The position numbers and the translations under genes are program-made. Below the pieces are notes generated by a model. The model saw only the letters and a list, made by a program, of their open reading frames with translations. It was not told the DNA's origin and ran no database searches. A DNA stretch of 64,000 bases from Brachycybe producta (lineage: Eukaryota > Arthropoda > Diplopoda > Playtdesmida > Andrognathidae), in assembly GCA_036925085.1 (NCBI GenBank), contig JAUPFP010000001.1, forward strand, positions 11,290,354 through 11,354,353, written 5' to 3'. Below are positions 9,775-20,534 of this stretch, one piece after another. Numbering within the stretch: the first letter of the stretch is position 1; every line of letters starts with the position of its first letter.

Positions 9775-10355
9775 CAGTGGCGTAGCTAGGGACCCACCAG
9801 ACCCGCAACTGCGGAGGGGGGGGGGGGGGGCGCAGGAAGTTTGGGGGCGCAAAAAACAAAATGAAAGTCGATGTATTTTCAAAAATAATTGAATAAATTA
9901 AGCAAGTGATTCCGAATCACTCGCTTAATTTATTCAGTTATTTTCAAATATAAATCGACTTTCATTTCGTTTATTGTGCTTAGAAATTTTGATAGGGGGT
10001 ACTATTTTGATGAACAGCGGAAAGGTCCGAACAACGGTACGAACAGTCGGAAAAATAGTAGGAGCAGTCCGAAGGTTTGGTTTAGTAAAATTAAGTTGTT
10101 GCAGGGGGTCTGGGGGGCGCAGACCCTGACTTTTTTTTAAAGAATTATTAAATCAAATTAGTCCATTGTTCTGACTGTTCTGTAATTTGTTCAATGGGAG
10201 GAACGGTCGGAAAAATGGACAAATTTGATTTAATAACGCTAAAAAAATGGGGGGCTGCGCCCCCAGGCCCCCTGCTACAAGCTTCATTTTACTAAACCTA
10301 ACCTTCCGACTGTTCTTACTGATCCGCCGTTCATCAAAATAGCACCTCTCCCAGT
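9775..10355. mobile_element. Palindromic, probably non-autonomous DNA element
   Basis: Two palindromes side by side. 9861-9965 folds on TGATTCCGAATCA. 9990-10355 is a long inverted repeat whose arms carry ATTTTGATGAACAGCGG, a TTTAGTAAAAT stretch and a G-rich segment. A GTGGCGTAGCTAGG word lies at the left (9777), as is common at the ends of foldback MITEs. No coding potential and no clear target duplication. Confidence 0.55.
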
Positions 10356-10487
10356 ATGAGGCTAAGTGGAGGGGGACTTAAAGGGAGCGCAACGTTTTAA
10401 GCAGCGGGGGTTCTCACCTCATGCTTAGGGGTGGCTGAGAGGCCATCACGACGATGACTCCCTGCCCTCCAAGATGAGAATAATGGC

Positions 10488-10887
10488 CAAGAGGGTTGTA
10501 TCGTTGATTTAATAGGACATATCCTAGAGAAATAAACAATGCAAGACTCTTGGACGTGAGAATCTTTTGATAGTTTTATTAGAAGGATCATTGAAGATCC
10601 TTCTTGATTGTTATAAATATTACATCTTATAGATGTTTTTCATATAGTAATTAATGTAATTGATTGTCTAGCAATCATATGTTTGTATTGTATTAAGAGT
10701 ATATAAACAGGACCGCTTGGATTGAGAGATCAGACTGGCTAAATCTACAGATTAGACACACCACTGATACTCTCAATCCACAGCGACTCGTGAATGTGAA
10801 TGTGTTTTTGTGAATAAAGTATCTTATTGAAATATAACTTCTATGTGTGGACTCAGTCATTTCTTGGGAAGTGGGACATATGTAACA
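10488..10887 (+). promoter_or_regulatory. Possible LTR remnant with TATA and polyadenylation signals
   Basis: AGTATATAAACAGG at about 10696 resembles a TATA box, and GAATAAAGT at 10812 a polyadenylation signal, about 115 bp apart as in an LTR U3-R. The stretch ends near ATATGTAACA. No matching left end or target duplication was found. Confidence 0.3.
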
Positions 10888-11099
10888 GCCGCCACATAGC
10901 CAATGATTCAACCAGACAACGAAACCTCCAGCAGCCACGTGTAAGGAGGAGCCAATCGACCGAAAGACTTAATCATCAACATTCACTCGACACTTCTGAA
11001 TGGCTAGCAAAGATCTCTCTGCTATCCCTGCGGAACTGGGAATGTTACACAATTTTAAAACTAAGACACTTTTCATCAGCTTTACAAAGAATAACAGTA

Positions 11100-11199
11100 C
11101 ATAAAAGCCAAGAGGTTCTGAGTAACCATATTCTGAACTGCTTACATGTCAAAATATGGTTACTCATAACATTGTTACTTATACCACTTGGCTTTTATG
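11100..11199. repeat. Imperfect inverted repeat
   Basis: CATAAAAGCCAAG and GAGTAACCATATT on the left are mirrored by AATATGGTTACTC and CTTGGCTTTTATG on the right, with a short loop. Possibly a MITE core. Confidence 0.65.
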
Positions 11200-11247
11200 G
11201 TCTTTATTATTCAATGTACTTATGGCATATATACTTATATTTTTACG

Positions 11248-11336
11248 AAAGGAGTAAAAAAAGGAAAAAACGACGCGCATGTGCACAATTGCCTGTTAAT
11301 TTTGCTCCCGTCATTTATGACGGGTTACCCCACCAG
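11248..11336 (+). mobile_element. Helitron-like 3'-end fragment
   Basis: Matches the last 90 bp of the elements at 13592, 22423 and 41420, including the terminal hairpin CCCGTCATTTATGACGGG and TTACCCCAC. The terminus reads CCAG instead of CTAG. The 5' part is missing. Confidence 0.75.
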
Positions 11337-11967
11337 TATATATATAATTATATATATAAACATTTATTTTTGTATGTCTTTTTTTTCTTATTTTAATAAA
11401 AAACTTCACATGCTTACAGGCTGTTTAATTATCAATTTGTTTTTAAATCTTATGAAAAATAAGTATTTAATATTTTTTTAAATACTTAACTATTTTTATT
11501 TCAATAAAAATAATACGTAATGTTATTTGATTTTCTAAAATTTTTAAAATTAGCTAGTTTATGAATTTTAATTCACTTTAACTACTTATTAAAAATTTAT
11601 TTTTGCAAGTAAATGTAAAATTATTATTATATATATAATATCCCAGGTCTGTGTATCTGTCTGTCTGAACAGCTTTTTTTTTTCTCAAGGTCAACTATAT
11701 GTTGCACCCTTCCCATCCAAGAACCCCATGATATTAAATTGGAGAGGGGGAAAGGTTGGATGGAAAGTGTAGAAGGGGGGGGGGGGGCGAGAGAGAAACG
11801 TGGAGGGAGGAAAAGTGGGAGGGGGTGACTGAAATTGAAATGAAATTAGTAAAAAAACGACGCGCATGCGCACATCAGAGAAAATGAAAAACACATTTTC
11901 TATTTCAAATATAAAAAGGGGAGGGGATAATAGTTGCAAAATTAAACTACAGTTTATCACAGGCAAT

Positions 11968-12230
11968 TGTGCCATAAAAACAATTAACCCTAATGGCACA
12001 TTTTCCTTAAAACCATTTACCCTAATAGAACATTTGCCCTAAAACCATTGCCCTAAAACTATTTGCCCTCAAGGAACACTTGCCCTAAAACCATTTACCC
12101 TAAAACTATTTACTCTAATAGAACATTTGCTCTAAAACAACTTGCCCTAAAACCACTTGCCCTTAAAAACATTTGCCCTAAAACTATTTGCCCTCAAAGA
12201 ACATATGCCCTACAACCAATTACTGTATAT
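11968..12230. repeat. Left arm of an inverted minisatellite (GCCCTAAA units)
   Basis: Irregular 14-19 bp units containing GCCCTAAA, the reverse complement of the TTTAGGGC units that start at about 12245. The two arms could form a very long stem. Confidence 0.8.
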
Positions 12231-12244
12231 TTAGACTACTCATT

Positions 12245-13110
12245 AGGGGAACATCTCCTTAGGGCAAATGTCTTTTTAGGGCAACTGTCTTTTTAGGGCA
12301 ACTGTCTTTTTAGGGCAACTGTCTTTTTAGGGCAACTGTCTTTTTAGGGCAATATCTCCCTTTAGGGCAATATCTCCCTTTAGGGCAATATCTCCCTTTA
12401 GGGCAATATCTCCCTTTAGGGCAATATCTCCCTTTAGGGCAATATCTCCCTTTAGGGCAATATCTCCCTTTAGGGCAATATCTCCCTTTAGGGCAATATC
12501 TCCCTTTAGGGCAATATCTCCCTTTAGGGCAATATCTCCCTTTAGGGCAATATCTCCCTTTAGGGCAATATCTCCCTTTAGGGCAATATCTCCCTTTAGG
12601 GCAATATCTCCCTTTAGGGCAATATCTCCCTTTAGGGCAATATCTCCCTTTAGGGCAATATCTCCCTTTAGGGCAATATCTCCCTTTAGGGCAATATCTC
12701 CCTTTAGGGCAATATCTCCCTTTAGGGCAATATCTCCCTTTAGGGCAATATCTCCCTTTAGGGCAATATCTCCCTTTAGGGCAATATCTCCCTTTAGGGC
12801 AATATCTCCCTTTAGGGCAATATCTCCCTTTAGGGCAATATCTCCCTTTAGGGCAATATCTCCCTTTAGGGCAATATCTCCCTTTAGGGCAAATGTCCCT
12901 TTAGGGCAAATGTCCCTTTAGGGCAAATGTCCCTTTAGGGCAAATGTCCCTTTAGGGCAAATGTCCCTTTAGGGCAATATCTCCCTTTAGGGCAATATCT
13001 CCCTTTAGGGCAAATGTCCCTTTAGGGCAATATCTCCCTTTAGGGCAATATCTCCCTTTAGGGCAATATCTCCCTTTAGGGCAAATGTTTCTTTAGGGTA
13101 AATTGTTTTA
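12245..13110. repeat. 18-bp minisatellite, TTTAGGGCAATATCTCCC
   Basis: About 30 near-identical 18-bp units in the main block (roughly 12350-12890), flanked by variant units ending in AAATGTCCC or AACTGTCTT. The high uniformity of the main block points to recent expansion. Confidence 0.95.
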
Positions 13111-13591
13111 GGACAAAATCTTAATCAGATTGAAATTTAAATGAACTGCTTTTTTCTCATGGTCAACTTTATGTTGCACTCTCCCGATCCAAGAATCCAA
13201 ACAATAGTAAGGACAGGCAAGTAAAGACAGTAAAATACAGTCGTTTTCCCCGCCTTTTTATGAGGGCCAGCAACTTTTAATTATTTTGTTATGTCGTCTG
13301 ATGTCACATGCCCCGTTTTTTTCAATTTTGAATTGGTTGTTATTTGGTCTGACGTCACATGCCCCGTTCTTTTCAATTTCCAATTGGTTGATATTTGGTC
13401 TGACAGTCATAAAGGGGCGGGGCACACGACTGTATCTCCCTGTCTTCACATACCTATAACAATATTAAGGTGCTTATAAAAAACACAAGTGGTCAAGGCG
13501 AATTGCTTCATGACAACCGGACAGTCACACAAAAAGAAACTAGATGCTCCCGTCATTTATGACGGGTTACCCCACTAGTATATATATAATA

Positions 13592-13954
13592 TCCCAGGTT
13601 TGTGTGGGTATCTATCTATCTATCTGTGACGTAACCCTGTACAACCAATGAAGCACATCGGAATTTATATAAATTTAAATAAATGAAGAAATGAACAGCT
13701 TCTTTTTCTCAAGGTCAACTATATGTTGCACCCTTCCCATCCAAGAACCCCATGATATTAAAGTGGAGAGGGGAAAAGGTTTAGAAAGTGTAGAGGGGAG
13801 AGAGAGAGAGAGAGAGAGAGAAACGTGGAGGGGGAAAAGTGGGAGGGGTGACTGAAATTGAAATGAAAGGAGTAAAAAAAAGAAAAAAACAACACGCATG
13901 CACACAATTGCCTGTAATTTTGCTCCCGTCATTTATGACGGGTTACCCCACTAG
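13592..13954 (+). mobile_element. Short Helitron-like element
   Basis: Starts TCCCAGGTTTGTG 14 bp after the CTAG end of the preceding element and ends with hairpin CCCGTCATTTATGACGGG and CTAG at 13951-13954, followed by T. 363 bp. Contains a (GA)n run at about 13800. It lacks the internal palindrome of the 22423 and 41420 copies. Confidence 0.8.
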
Positions 13955-14084
13955 TTTCAAATACATTTCAAATTTTTATTATCAGCATGGCATCATGAAT
14001 TAGTTTGGTTTTATGAATTCTTAAAACATTGAATCCTATGACTAGCTTGCAGATGTCTAGTATTTAACTGGTTTCTGGTTTTCA

Positions 14085-14510
14085 TGCATTTTACATGACC
14101 TTGAAATAAATAATTACTAAATGGGTATCTCAATCTACTAATCATTAAAAATGATCCACTACTATACATCTTGTTGAAAAGTCGGTTCTCATTTTCCAAA
14201 ACCTTGACTTAAACACCAACTAAAGTGACATTAACATCTGTCTTAAAATATTCTGTTAACCTGAGTCTTCATAAAATGATGGCTGTCACATTTTTTAAAG
14301 CCTTGACCTAAATAGTTATGAAAATGGTATCTCTAATAGCTGTTTTAAAAATGATTTACTGCTATGAGACTTGTCAACATGTTGTTTCTCATAGTTTTCA
14401 AAACCTTGATTTAAATAATTACAAAATTGATGTCTTTAACAGCTATTCTAAAAATGTTGTATTGCTCTAGGCCTTGTTAAAATGTTGGTTCTCACATTTA
14501 TTCAAACCTT
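14085..14510. repeat. Degenerate tandem repeat, about three units
   Basis: The words ACCTTGAC/ATTTAAATAATTA, an AAAAATGATCCACT-like word and TTGTTAAAATGTTGGTTCTC recur in the same order about every 120-130 bp, with many differences. Old, non-coding. Confidence 0.55.
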
Positions 14511-14838
14511 GACCTAAGTGTTGTACTATATTTTGATGTGTTGACCTGAAGTTTCATAGGCTAAAATTATTTTATGATTTAATTATTGGCTAGTGATAAT
14601 ATACAAGATTACAATTTTTGTATAAAAGTAGAGCACATTTTACATAAAACTCAGTATGCTCTGCAGCTCCAACTATTTATCACTATCTTTAAAGTTGGCC
14701 AGTTTCAAAGTTGTTCTTCAGTCATCTTTTGTGCTCAAAGCAGTTTCTTGTTTGTCAAACTTGTTAAGTATACTTCTATTGAAAAAAAATTTAAGTTTAT
14801 TCATCAAGTTTATTTTCTAACTCAACATAAGCTTCAAT

Positions 14839-15417
14839 ATGCAGGACATCAGAGAAGTAATTGGTAAGTATTTTTAAACATTAAATATTTAAAAAAAAAA
14901 TGAAAAAATCCTGGCATGATTGGTAGTATTCATTTGTGACAGTGTAAATACTTCATAGAAAAAATACGGAGAAACAAAAATCTTGGTAGACTTGACGGTA
15001 GAAAGTGAAGTAAGTGGCCTGAAGACTAAAAGGAAAGTCACTCCAAAAAACCAGGCTGCAAAACATAAAGCAAACATTGATAATAATGCGGGATCCTCAA
15101 CCAATGTAAGCAAAGATGCAATCGCTGAATGGTTTGTACGTCATCTGAGCAGATCGCAGGAGAAAAGCATAATACCAGATTTTACACCTCACAAAACTCT
15201 CAAAATCGAGGACAATTGGAAGCTCCGGATTCTACAAGATTTAAGTAGCGAACAATGGTTTATCGATATTCGTAAATTTGATATTCGAAAATATAATATT
15301 GAAAATAAATACACAAAAAGTGCTTGTATCCCCATTCATATTTATCCTCAATTAATTACAAAACTCAAGCAGCTTCCTGCTTATTTGTCAAAGTTTGGGA
15401 TTGATTTTAAAAAATGA
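14839..15417 (+). CDS. Spliced PC4/p15-like single-strand DNA-binding protein
   Basis: Exon 1, 14839-14863, starts ATG and ends at G/GTAAGT. The intron is 14864-14989 (TTGGTAG acceptor) and exon 2 is 14990-15417. The joined frame reads V-I-D-L-T across the junction, a textbook SUMO-interacting motif, which supports the splice. A Lys-rich linker follows. Residues about 80-150 contain I-E-D-N-W-K-L-R-I, W-F-I-D-I-R-K-F and C-I-P-I-H-I-Y-P-Q-L-I-T-K-L, the beta-beta-beta-helix pattern of the transcription cofactor PC4/p15, which binds single-stranded DNA as a dimer. The TGA stop overlaps the ATG of the next ORF (ATGA). A decayed copy lies at 26256, so this is a repeated, possibly transposon-borne gene. 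Upstream exons cannot be excluded. Confidence 0.5.
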
Positions 15418-15738
15418 ATTGTTTTTTATGTGGGGAGCAAGATGACTCGATGGAACATTTCCTTCGTGTTCATGCAATTGGTACTAGTATAGAAAAATGT
15501 AACCTCTGTAATTCTGAATTTAATACAAAAATAAAATGGCTAGATCATTTAAAAGATGTTCATGAAATATTTTTGCCAAATTCTTTTGTAATACATAAAA
15601 CAGGGTTTGACAGGTTTACTAGTTACATTAAAACACATTAACGGGAATAATATTCAGGACCCTAGAGTTTATTTTCAGCATATTTATTCTGATGTAATAA
15701 ATTTGTTGCAAGGATGGTCTAAAAAAAATAAGATTTAA
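15414..15738 (+). pseudogene. C2H2-type zinc-finger ORF, frameshifted at its end
   Basis: ATG at 15414 overlaps the stop of the PC4-like gene. Two finger-like units are seen: C-F-L-C with a later H-F-L-R-V-H, and C-N-L-C with H-L-K-D-V-H. The frame stops at 15641, but the next frame continues to about 15738 with D-P-R-V-Y-F-Q and W-S-K-K. That part is conserved in the second copy near 26930-27020, so a frameshift near 15605 is likely. It may be a separate product or the C-terminal part of the PC4-like protein. Confidence 0.45.
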
Positions 15739-16433
15739 TTTTCAATTATCACATTGATTTTATTAAGCCAAAAATGATTTATGTTAACAATGAGCCAACA
15801 ATAACTTACGAAACAAATGATTCTTATTTTTAAAGTAATATGAAACTCATTATGCATAATTCAGAAATAAAACAATACTTGCGAGAATGTGAAATGCAGA
15901 TCTTAAGTGCTATAGAAACATTCATTAATAGAAATTCGGGTTGGGTAATTGATTCCATTGTCATCGTTAGCATCAAAAGATGCCAAGTGCTTTTATGGAG
16001 TGTACTAGTGTTAGGTGTTACAATATATACAAACATCTAACATAAACTTGCATATATTACAAAAAAATTTAAACTAAACAAAAAAAAACACAATAAAAAC
16101 AAAACAAAAAACAAAACAAAAAACATAAGTAATCATTATATTGATATACATTTAAAATATAAATTATCCATAACAGGCGTTTAACTAAAAAGGTATAATG
16201 TAACACCTGAAAATGAATAGAAGATAGAGACGAAGAAAGTTTAAAATGTAAACAAGTGTCATAACAGGTGTGTCACACATACAGGTAAGAGCTAAAATGT
16301 GTAATATAACACCTTAAGTGAATAGAAAGAAGAAAAGGTAAAAGGTGTAATATAACACCTTAAGTAAAACAATGATGATAGAAAGAAGAAATAATTAACT
16401 ACAATAGGCATACACATCACACATTAACACAAT

Positions 16434-16996
16434 TGTAACACCCTGTATTTTTCCTTCCTGTCCCTCCCCTAGCCTGGGAATCTCTGGGGACTTAAGGGGC
16501 GGATTTCCGTCCCTTCCTTCCCTCTTGGAGACCCCAAAGCTACAAGACACATTCTGGTTCCGGTATTGGCAAATGGATACCCATCGATGCGTGGTCCCTA
16601 GGGCATGGGTTCACCCAGAAAGGTGTACACAGGCCCTAGGTATAAAATACCACTTTTCGACAGATTCATGGTCCATTCTTTGATATCGAAACATGAAATA
16701 ACTTCATTAATGGAACAGTGGCGAAAGCACGCCACACCTCGTAACCCTTCTCTGTTTATCATGTATTAATGGTTGGTCATGATTAAATAAGTATCGACGA
16801 ACCTGCATCTGTCTCGCCTGTCTTTAAACATTCTTTTCAGCTACAGCTACGATCTACGAGATATCTGAAAGAACGCCCCCGGCACCGTTGGACTCAGGTG
16901 GTATATCACAAACATTCTCCCTACGAAAAGCGGTACCCGCTCTAGTAAAGAAAATTTACAACCTGAGCCCCGTAACAAGAGCTCTACATTGTTACA
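16434..16996 (+). mobile_element. Nested solo LTR, 563 bp
   Basis: Starts TGTAACACCC, ends ATTGTTACA, flanked on both sides by the 4-bp duplication CAAT (16430-16433 and 16997-17000). It holds a TATA-like GGTATAAAATACC at about 16640. GC content is higher than its surroundings. Confidence 0.75.
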
Positions 16997-17484
16997 CAAT
17001 ATTATATGGTGACTAGGCTTGGGGGTGTGAAAATAACAGGATCACAAAAAGGTAACCTTTTATAACAAAGGTCAAAATTGTATTACAATTTAGGAGATTT
17101 GCTGTCACAATAAGAGGAAATGTTAAAATGGCCTGTCAATCATAATAAGACATAAGATTATTCTATCGTTACTTGTCACGCAAAGTAACACCTAAAATTA
17201 ACCTTTTATAATAAAGGTCACTTTATATTTACAATTTATTGTAACCAATGTTAAAACAAGATATCATGTTAGTCTGTCCTATCAATCACAATATTTTCAC
17301 TTGTCAGTCATCAGGCTGACCAATTAGATGATCAGATAATCAATCTAAGTTAACCAACTAGAGACTAGAATAGAGTAGATTTTAGTTTGGATTTTAGACC
17401 ACAGTGTTGACAGGAACAGGGAACTACAGATCTAAGTCACAGTTGAGATTTATCCATCGAATTGGTCCAACAAAGACATTGTTA

Positions 17485-17800
17485 GAAACTTAGAAAGTTT
17501 TTGCATTTTGAACAATTTTCAGAACTTAGAAAAAAGTTTACATTACGAACAATTTTCAGAACTTAGAAAAAAGTTTACATTACGAACAATTTTCAGAACT
17601 TAGAAAAAAGTTTACATTACGAACAATTTTCAGAACTTAGAAAAAAGTTTACATTACGAACAATTTTCAGAACTTAGAAAAAAGTTTACATTACGAACAA
17701 TTTTCAGAACTTAGAAAAAAGTTTACATTACGAACAATTTTCAGAACTTAGAAAAAAGTTTACATTACGAACAATTTTCAGAACTTAGAAAATTTTTGCA
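17485..17800. repeat. 37-bp minisatellite in the LTR of copy 2
   Basis: Eight nearly identical 37-bp units containing ATTTTCAGAACTTAGAAAAA and TTTACATTACGAAC, followed by diverged units to about 17930. Units are directly adjacent, without spacers. Confidence 0.95.
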
Positions 17801-18069
17801 TTTAACATTTCTAGAACTTAGAAAGTTGTTGCACTGCAAATGTTTTCAGACCTTAGGAATTTTGCACTGCAAACGTTTTCAGAACTTAAAAGAATTATGC
17901 ATTGCCGAACATTTTTGGAACTTAGACCAGTTTTGTCTTACACATAATAATTTTGTTCTTACTTGTTTGGTTTGCAATAATTCTATTCTTGTGTATTTAA
18001 TTTACAAATCTTGTTCTATGCATTTTTGGGTCTTTACATACTTTTGAGTTAAAAATCAGTATGTACAAT

Positions 18070-18850
18070 TGTAACGACCCGACTGGTCCGTTACAATACC
18101 TCGGGCAACTCTTGCCCCATCCAAAAGAACTTTAGCAAAACTTACCCGGACACCAGACTCCAAAAGGGGACGGGATCGTACCCGTAGCAGCCCTCTGCAT
18201 GGTGAACGTTGGGTAACGTCGGCTCCCGGAGTCTCCCTCGACGGATGATTCGCAGCCACAACGAGAATATCGCGGTGAAACCTCTCTCACCGCGAGCCGA
18301 CGTAAGTACCGGCCGACAATAGGCCGGAAAGAGACGGTGAATTCCCGTAGAAATCCCACCCTCCCTGCGGTATTCCCCAATAAGGCACACAACACAGATG
18401 TAAGTAAAAATAATAAAAGGTGTTTATTAACACTTACTTAATATGCAAATAATGAGATGCAGTGGTTAGATATTCACACAACTTGGCTGGTGAAATCCAA
18501 CCAGCCAAGCCCCCATGAATAAATACAAAAAGGCAAACAAAGCCACACAAAGCACAAAGAACCATCCAAACAAAGGAACAATGGAGGCCACCCTGGCCTC
18601 CAGCATGAAGATGTGACTCAGTCAATTGCCTCCAACACACTGCCCAGATTCAATGGCTGACCAAGCCAAAGAAACCTCCAGGCAATTCCACCTGGAGGGG
18701 ACAGTGGTCACTTCTGACCTCTCACCCATTGACTCTGCTGGCACCAAAATGGCGTCCGACCTAACAGCCTACTATATGCTGTCAGGCAGATCACCATAGG
18801 GAGTTCGTCTGCTCAATCAAAAATTTGATTGAGCAGACCAGGTTGCCACA
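18070..18850 (-). mobile_element. Nested solo LTR in minus orientation, 781 bp
   Basis: On the plus strand it runs from TGTAACGACCC to TTGCCACA and is flanked by CAAT on both sides (18066-18069, 18851-18854). The minus strand carries AATAAA near 18430. CCTCCAGGCAATTCCACCTGG near 18676 resembles the palindrome of family-Y LTRs. GC-rich minus-strand ORFs inside it resemble no protein. Confidence 0.65.
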
Positions 18851-19313
18851 CAATGCAAAATCTTTAATCCAAATAGTTGTTCACTACGTACAATAAATAT
18901 TGCCAAATTACAATTTCCATTGTGTACGAGTGTTGAGTTGAAATCGTCAGACCAAGTGCCAAAATTAACAGTGAAAGTGCAATAGTCAAAAGTGCCAAAA
19001 TCATCAGGCTGTGGAAGCACTAAAATCAAAACCAGGAAGAAAACCCACAACCACTAACCAACTGGGTACCAGCAACAAGAAAGGTAGAAAAACTCAATAT
19101 ATTTCTCTCTAGTTTAAGGCCATCACTTATCCAATACCTTAAGAACAACAATAAACACACGGCACAAAACTCTAAAACAAGGGTTACTTTCCCACCTTAA
19201 AACTATTAATAGTTTGAGAAAAGAACCAAGCTGTAAGCTCCACCCATTCCCCTTTCCCAAAAAAATCCTAATTTGAAATCTAGTGCCAAAGGGTGGGGTT
19301 AACAAATAAGAAG

Positions 19314-19331
19314 TGGCGCAGTCGACAGGAT
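19314..19331 (+). promoter_or_regulatory. Primer binding site of copy 2
   Basis: TGGCGCAGTCGACAGGAT, identical to the site at 6225, two bases after the LTR end. The following leader of about 450 bp is highly similar to that at 61815-62329. Confidence 0.7.
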
Positions 19332-19789
19332 TATACCCTTGTTGAGTTTAAAACATTACTTGTCCCCCTTTTCTTTTAAACATTTTGTTTGACTGTTTTC
19401 TGATTTTGACATTTTTAGGGTTTGGCAATATTTTTCTCTCATTTCTTTACCTCTTTTTTCTCCTAAACAGTACCTTTTTAAATGGTAATATAATAAATTG
19501 AGAGATAAACAATATAAAATAAAAAAGGGGAAAAAGAGAAGTTTTTATTTTTGATTTTCATCTGATTTTTTTGTGTTTTTATGAAACTATCAACTAAAAT
19601 GTCTTAAAGTAATATGGCCTTTTAAGTAAATTTAAGTAGAATAATTGCGTGTTCTGTATTTTGTATTTGAAATAAGCACAAATGCATACACATACACGCA
19701 CGCTCCCAAACAGAATCCACCAAGGGGTTAATTGGGGGACCAAAATAATCATATTTGGGGGTTGTTGTTCAAATTGTTAATATTTGCAG

Positions 19790-20220
19790 ATGAGCTGTGA
19801 TTATCCTCTATTGAAGGTACCCATAGACAAGTGCCCCTGGAAAACAAGTTGCTATAATAAAAGGTCACCCAAAAATCTCGAAGACTTCCAAAAGCACGTA
19901 GCTTGGTGTTTTCACGGTCTTCATATATTGCACCCAAGGAAGGAGCAGCTTCCGGTAGAGCTGGTCAAACCATTTGAGGAAACCTTACAAACCACAGACA
20001 AAAAGATAAAGCTGCTGGTCCTGTGGATGAACCAGAAGATCCAATCCAAGTTGTCATAAGAGAATTCGACCAGGTAGAATTAAATCCAGGTCCTACTCCT
20101 GCAGTCAACCAAGAACCACCACAAACTACTCCTACTGAGTCAACAAGCAGTGGTAGTGGGCAACCGAACAATCCATTTATTGGTCCTCGGGCAGCACGAA
20201 TACTTGACCGTATATGGGCC

Positions 20221-20251
<31 letters not shown>

Positions 20252-20451
20252 CTGAAGCAAGTCCTAAAAAAGTACCAGAGCCATTACCTGAGGCAACCAG
20301 GAAACAACCAGCATGTCATCTAAGACAACACAGGCCTAGAAGACAGGTGCTGCACTCAACCTGTAAACTCTCATCATCGTGATGCGGCTCACGTGAGGGA
20401 CTAAATGGACCGATCTATATGAGGAACGGCTTCTGTTTTTATTTGGCATAG
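19790..20451 (+). pseudogene. Accessory ORF A with Cys/His module and 2A-like motif
   Basis: ATG at 19790. It reads K-C-P-W-K-T-S-C, a spacer of about 19 residues, then W-C-F-H; the copy at 62330 has C-C-F-H there, restoring the C-x2-H pattern. A frame change near 20010-20030 is followed by D-Q-V-E-L-N-P-G-P (20068-20094), which resembles ribosome-skipping 2A peptides. A proline/serine-rich tail with an (ER)n tract from a (GA)n run follows, then a second frame change near 20335. The conserved C-terminus G-L-N-G-P-x-Y-M ends at TAG 20449-20451. Confidence 0.55.
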
Positions 20452-20534
20452 GAGAAACATTTAAAGGTGAAGATAAAATTTGTTACTAAAATAAACTGAT
20501 TAGGGAAACATTTACTGTTTGCACAACATAACAG

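Larger units (their letters stand above)
11641..13578 (+). mobile_element. Long Helitron-like element with internal minisatellite
   Basis: Starts TCCCAGGTCTGTG after an ATATATAATA run and ends with the 3' hairpin CCCGTCATTTATGACGGG plus TTACCCCACTAG. About 1.9 kb. The left 330 bp match the short relatives. Then come inverted minisatellite arms (11968-13110), a second stretch of left-end-like sequence (13141-13200) and an internal palindrome shared with the short elements. It has no Rep/helicase ORF, so it would depend on an autonomous partner. The 5' border is uncertain, as all copies share the AT-rich stretch in front. Confidence 0.7.
16009..19311 (+). repeat. 5' LTR of family-X copy 2, with insertions
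   Basis: Starts TGTTAGGTGTTAC after CTAG and ends two bases before the primer site. Removing the nested LTRs at 16434-16996 and 18070-18850 leaves about 1.95 kb, close to the 1.8 kb of copy 1. Confidence 0.7.

Noticed and set aside
12063..12296. Repetitive plus-strand ORF
   Set aside because: Entirely within the GCCCTAAA minisatellite.
12350..12890. Telomere-like TTTAGGG words
   Set aside because: The 18-bp unit contains TTTAGGG but continues with CAATATCTCCC; it is an internal minisatellite of a Helitron-like element, not telomeric DNA.
14586..14867. 93-residue ORF just before the PC4-like gene
   Set aside because: Joined to the downstream exon in its own frame it gives a stop; a different frame starting at 14839 fits the splice and the SIM motif.
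17485..17800. Regular short repeats that could look like a CRISPR array
   Set aside because: Units are directly adjacent without unique spacers, no cas genes occur, and the genome is eukaryotic.
18056..18395. Overlapping minus-strand ORFs in GC-rich sequence
   Set aside because: They lie inside a solo LTR with CAAT duplications and resemble no family; the openness follows from GC content.
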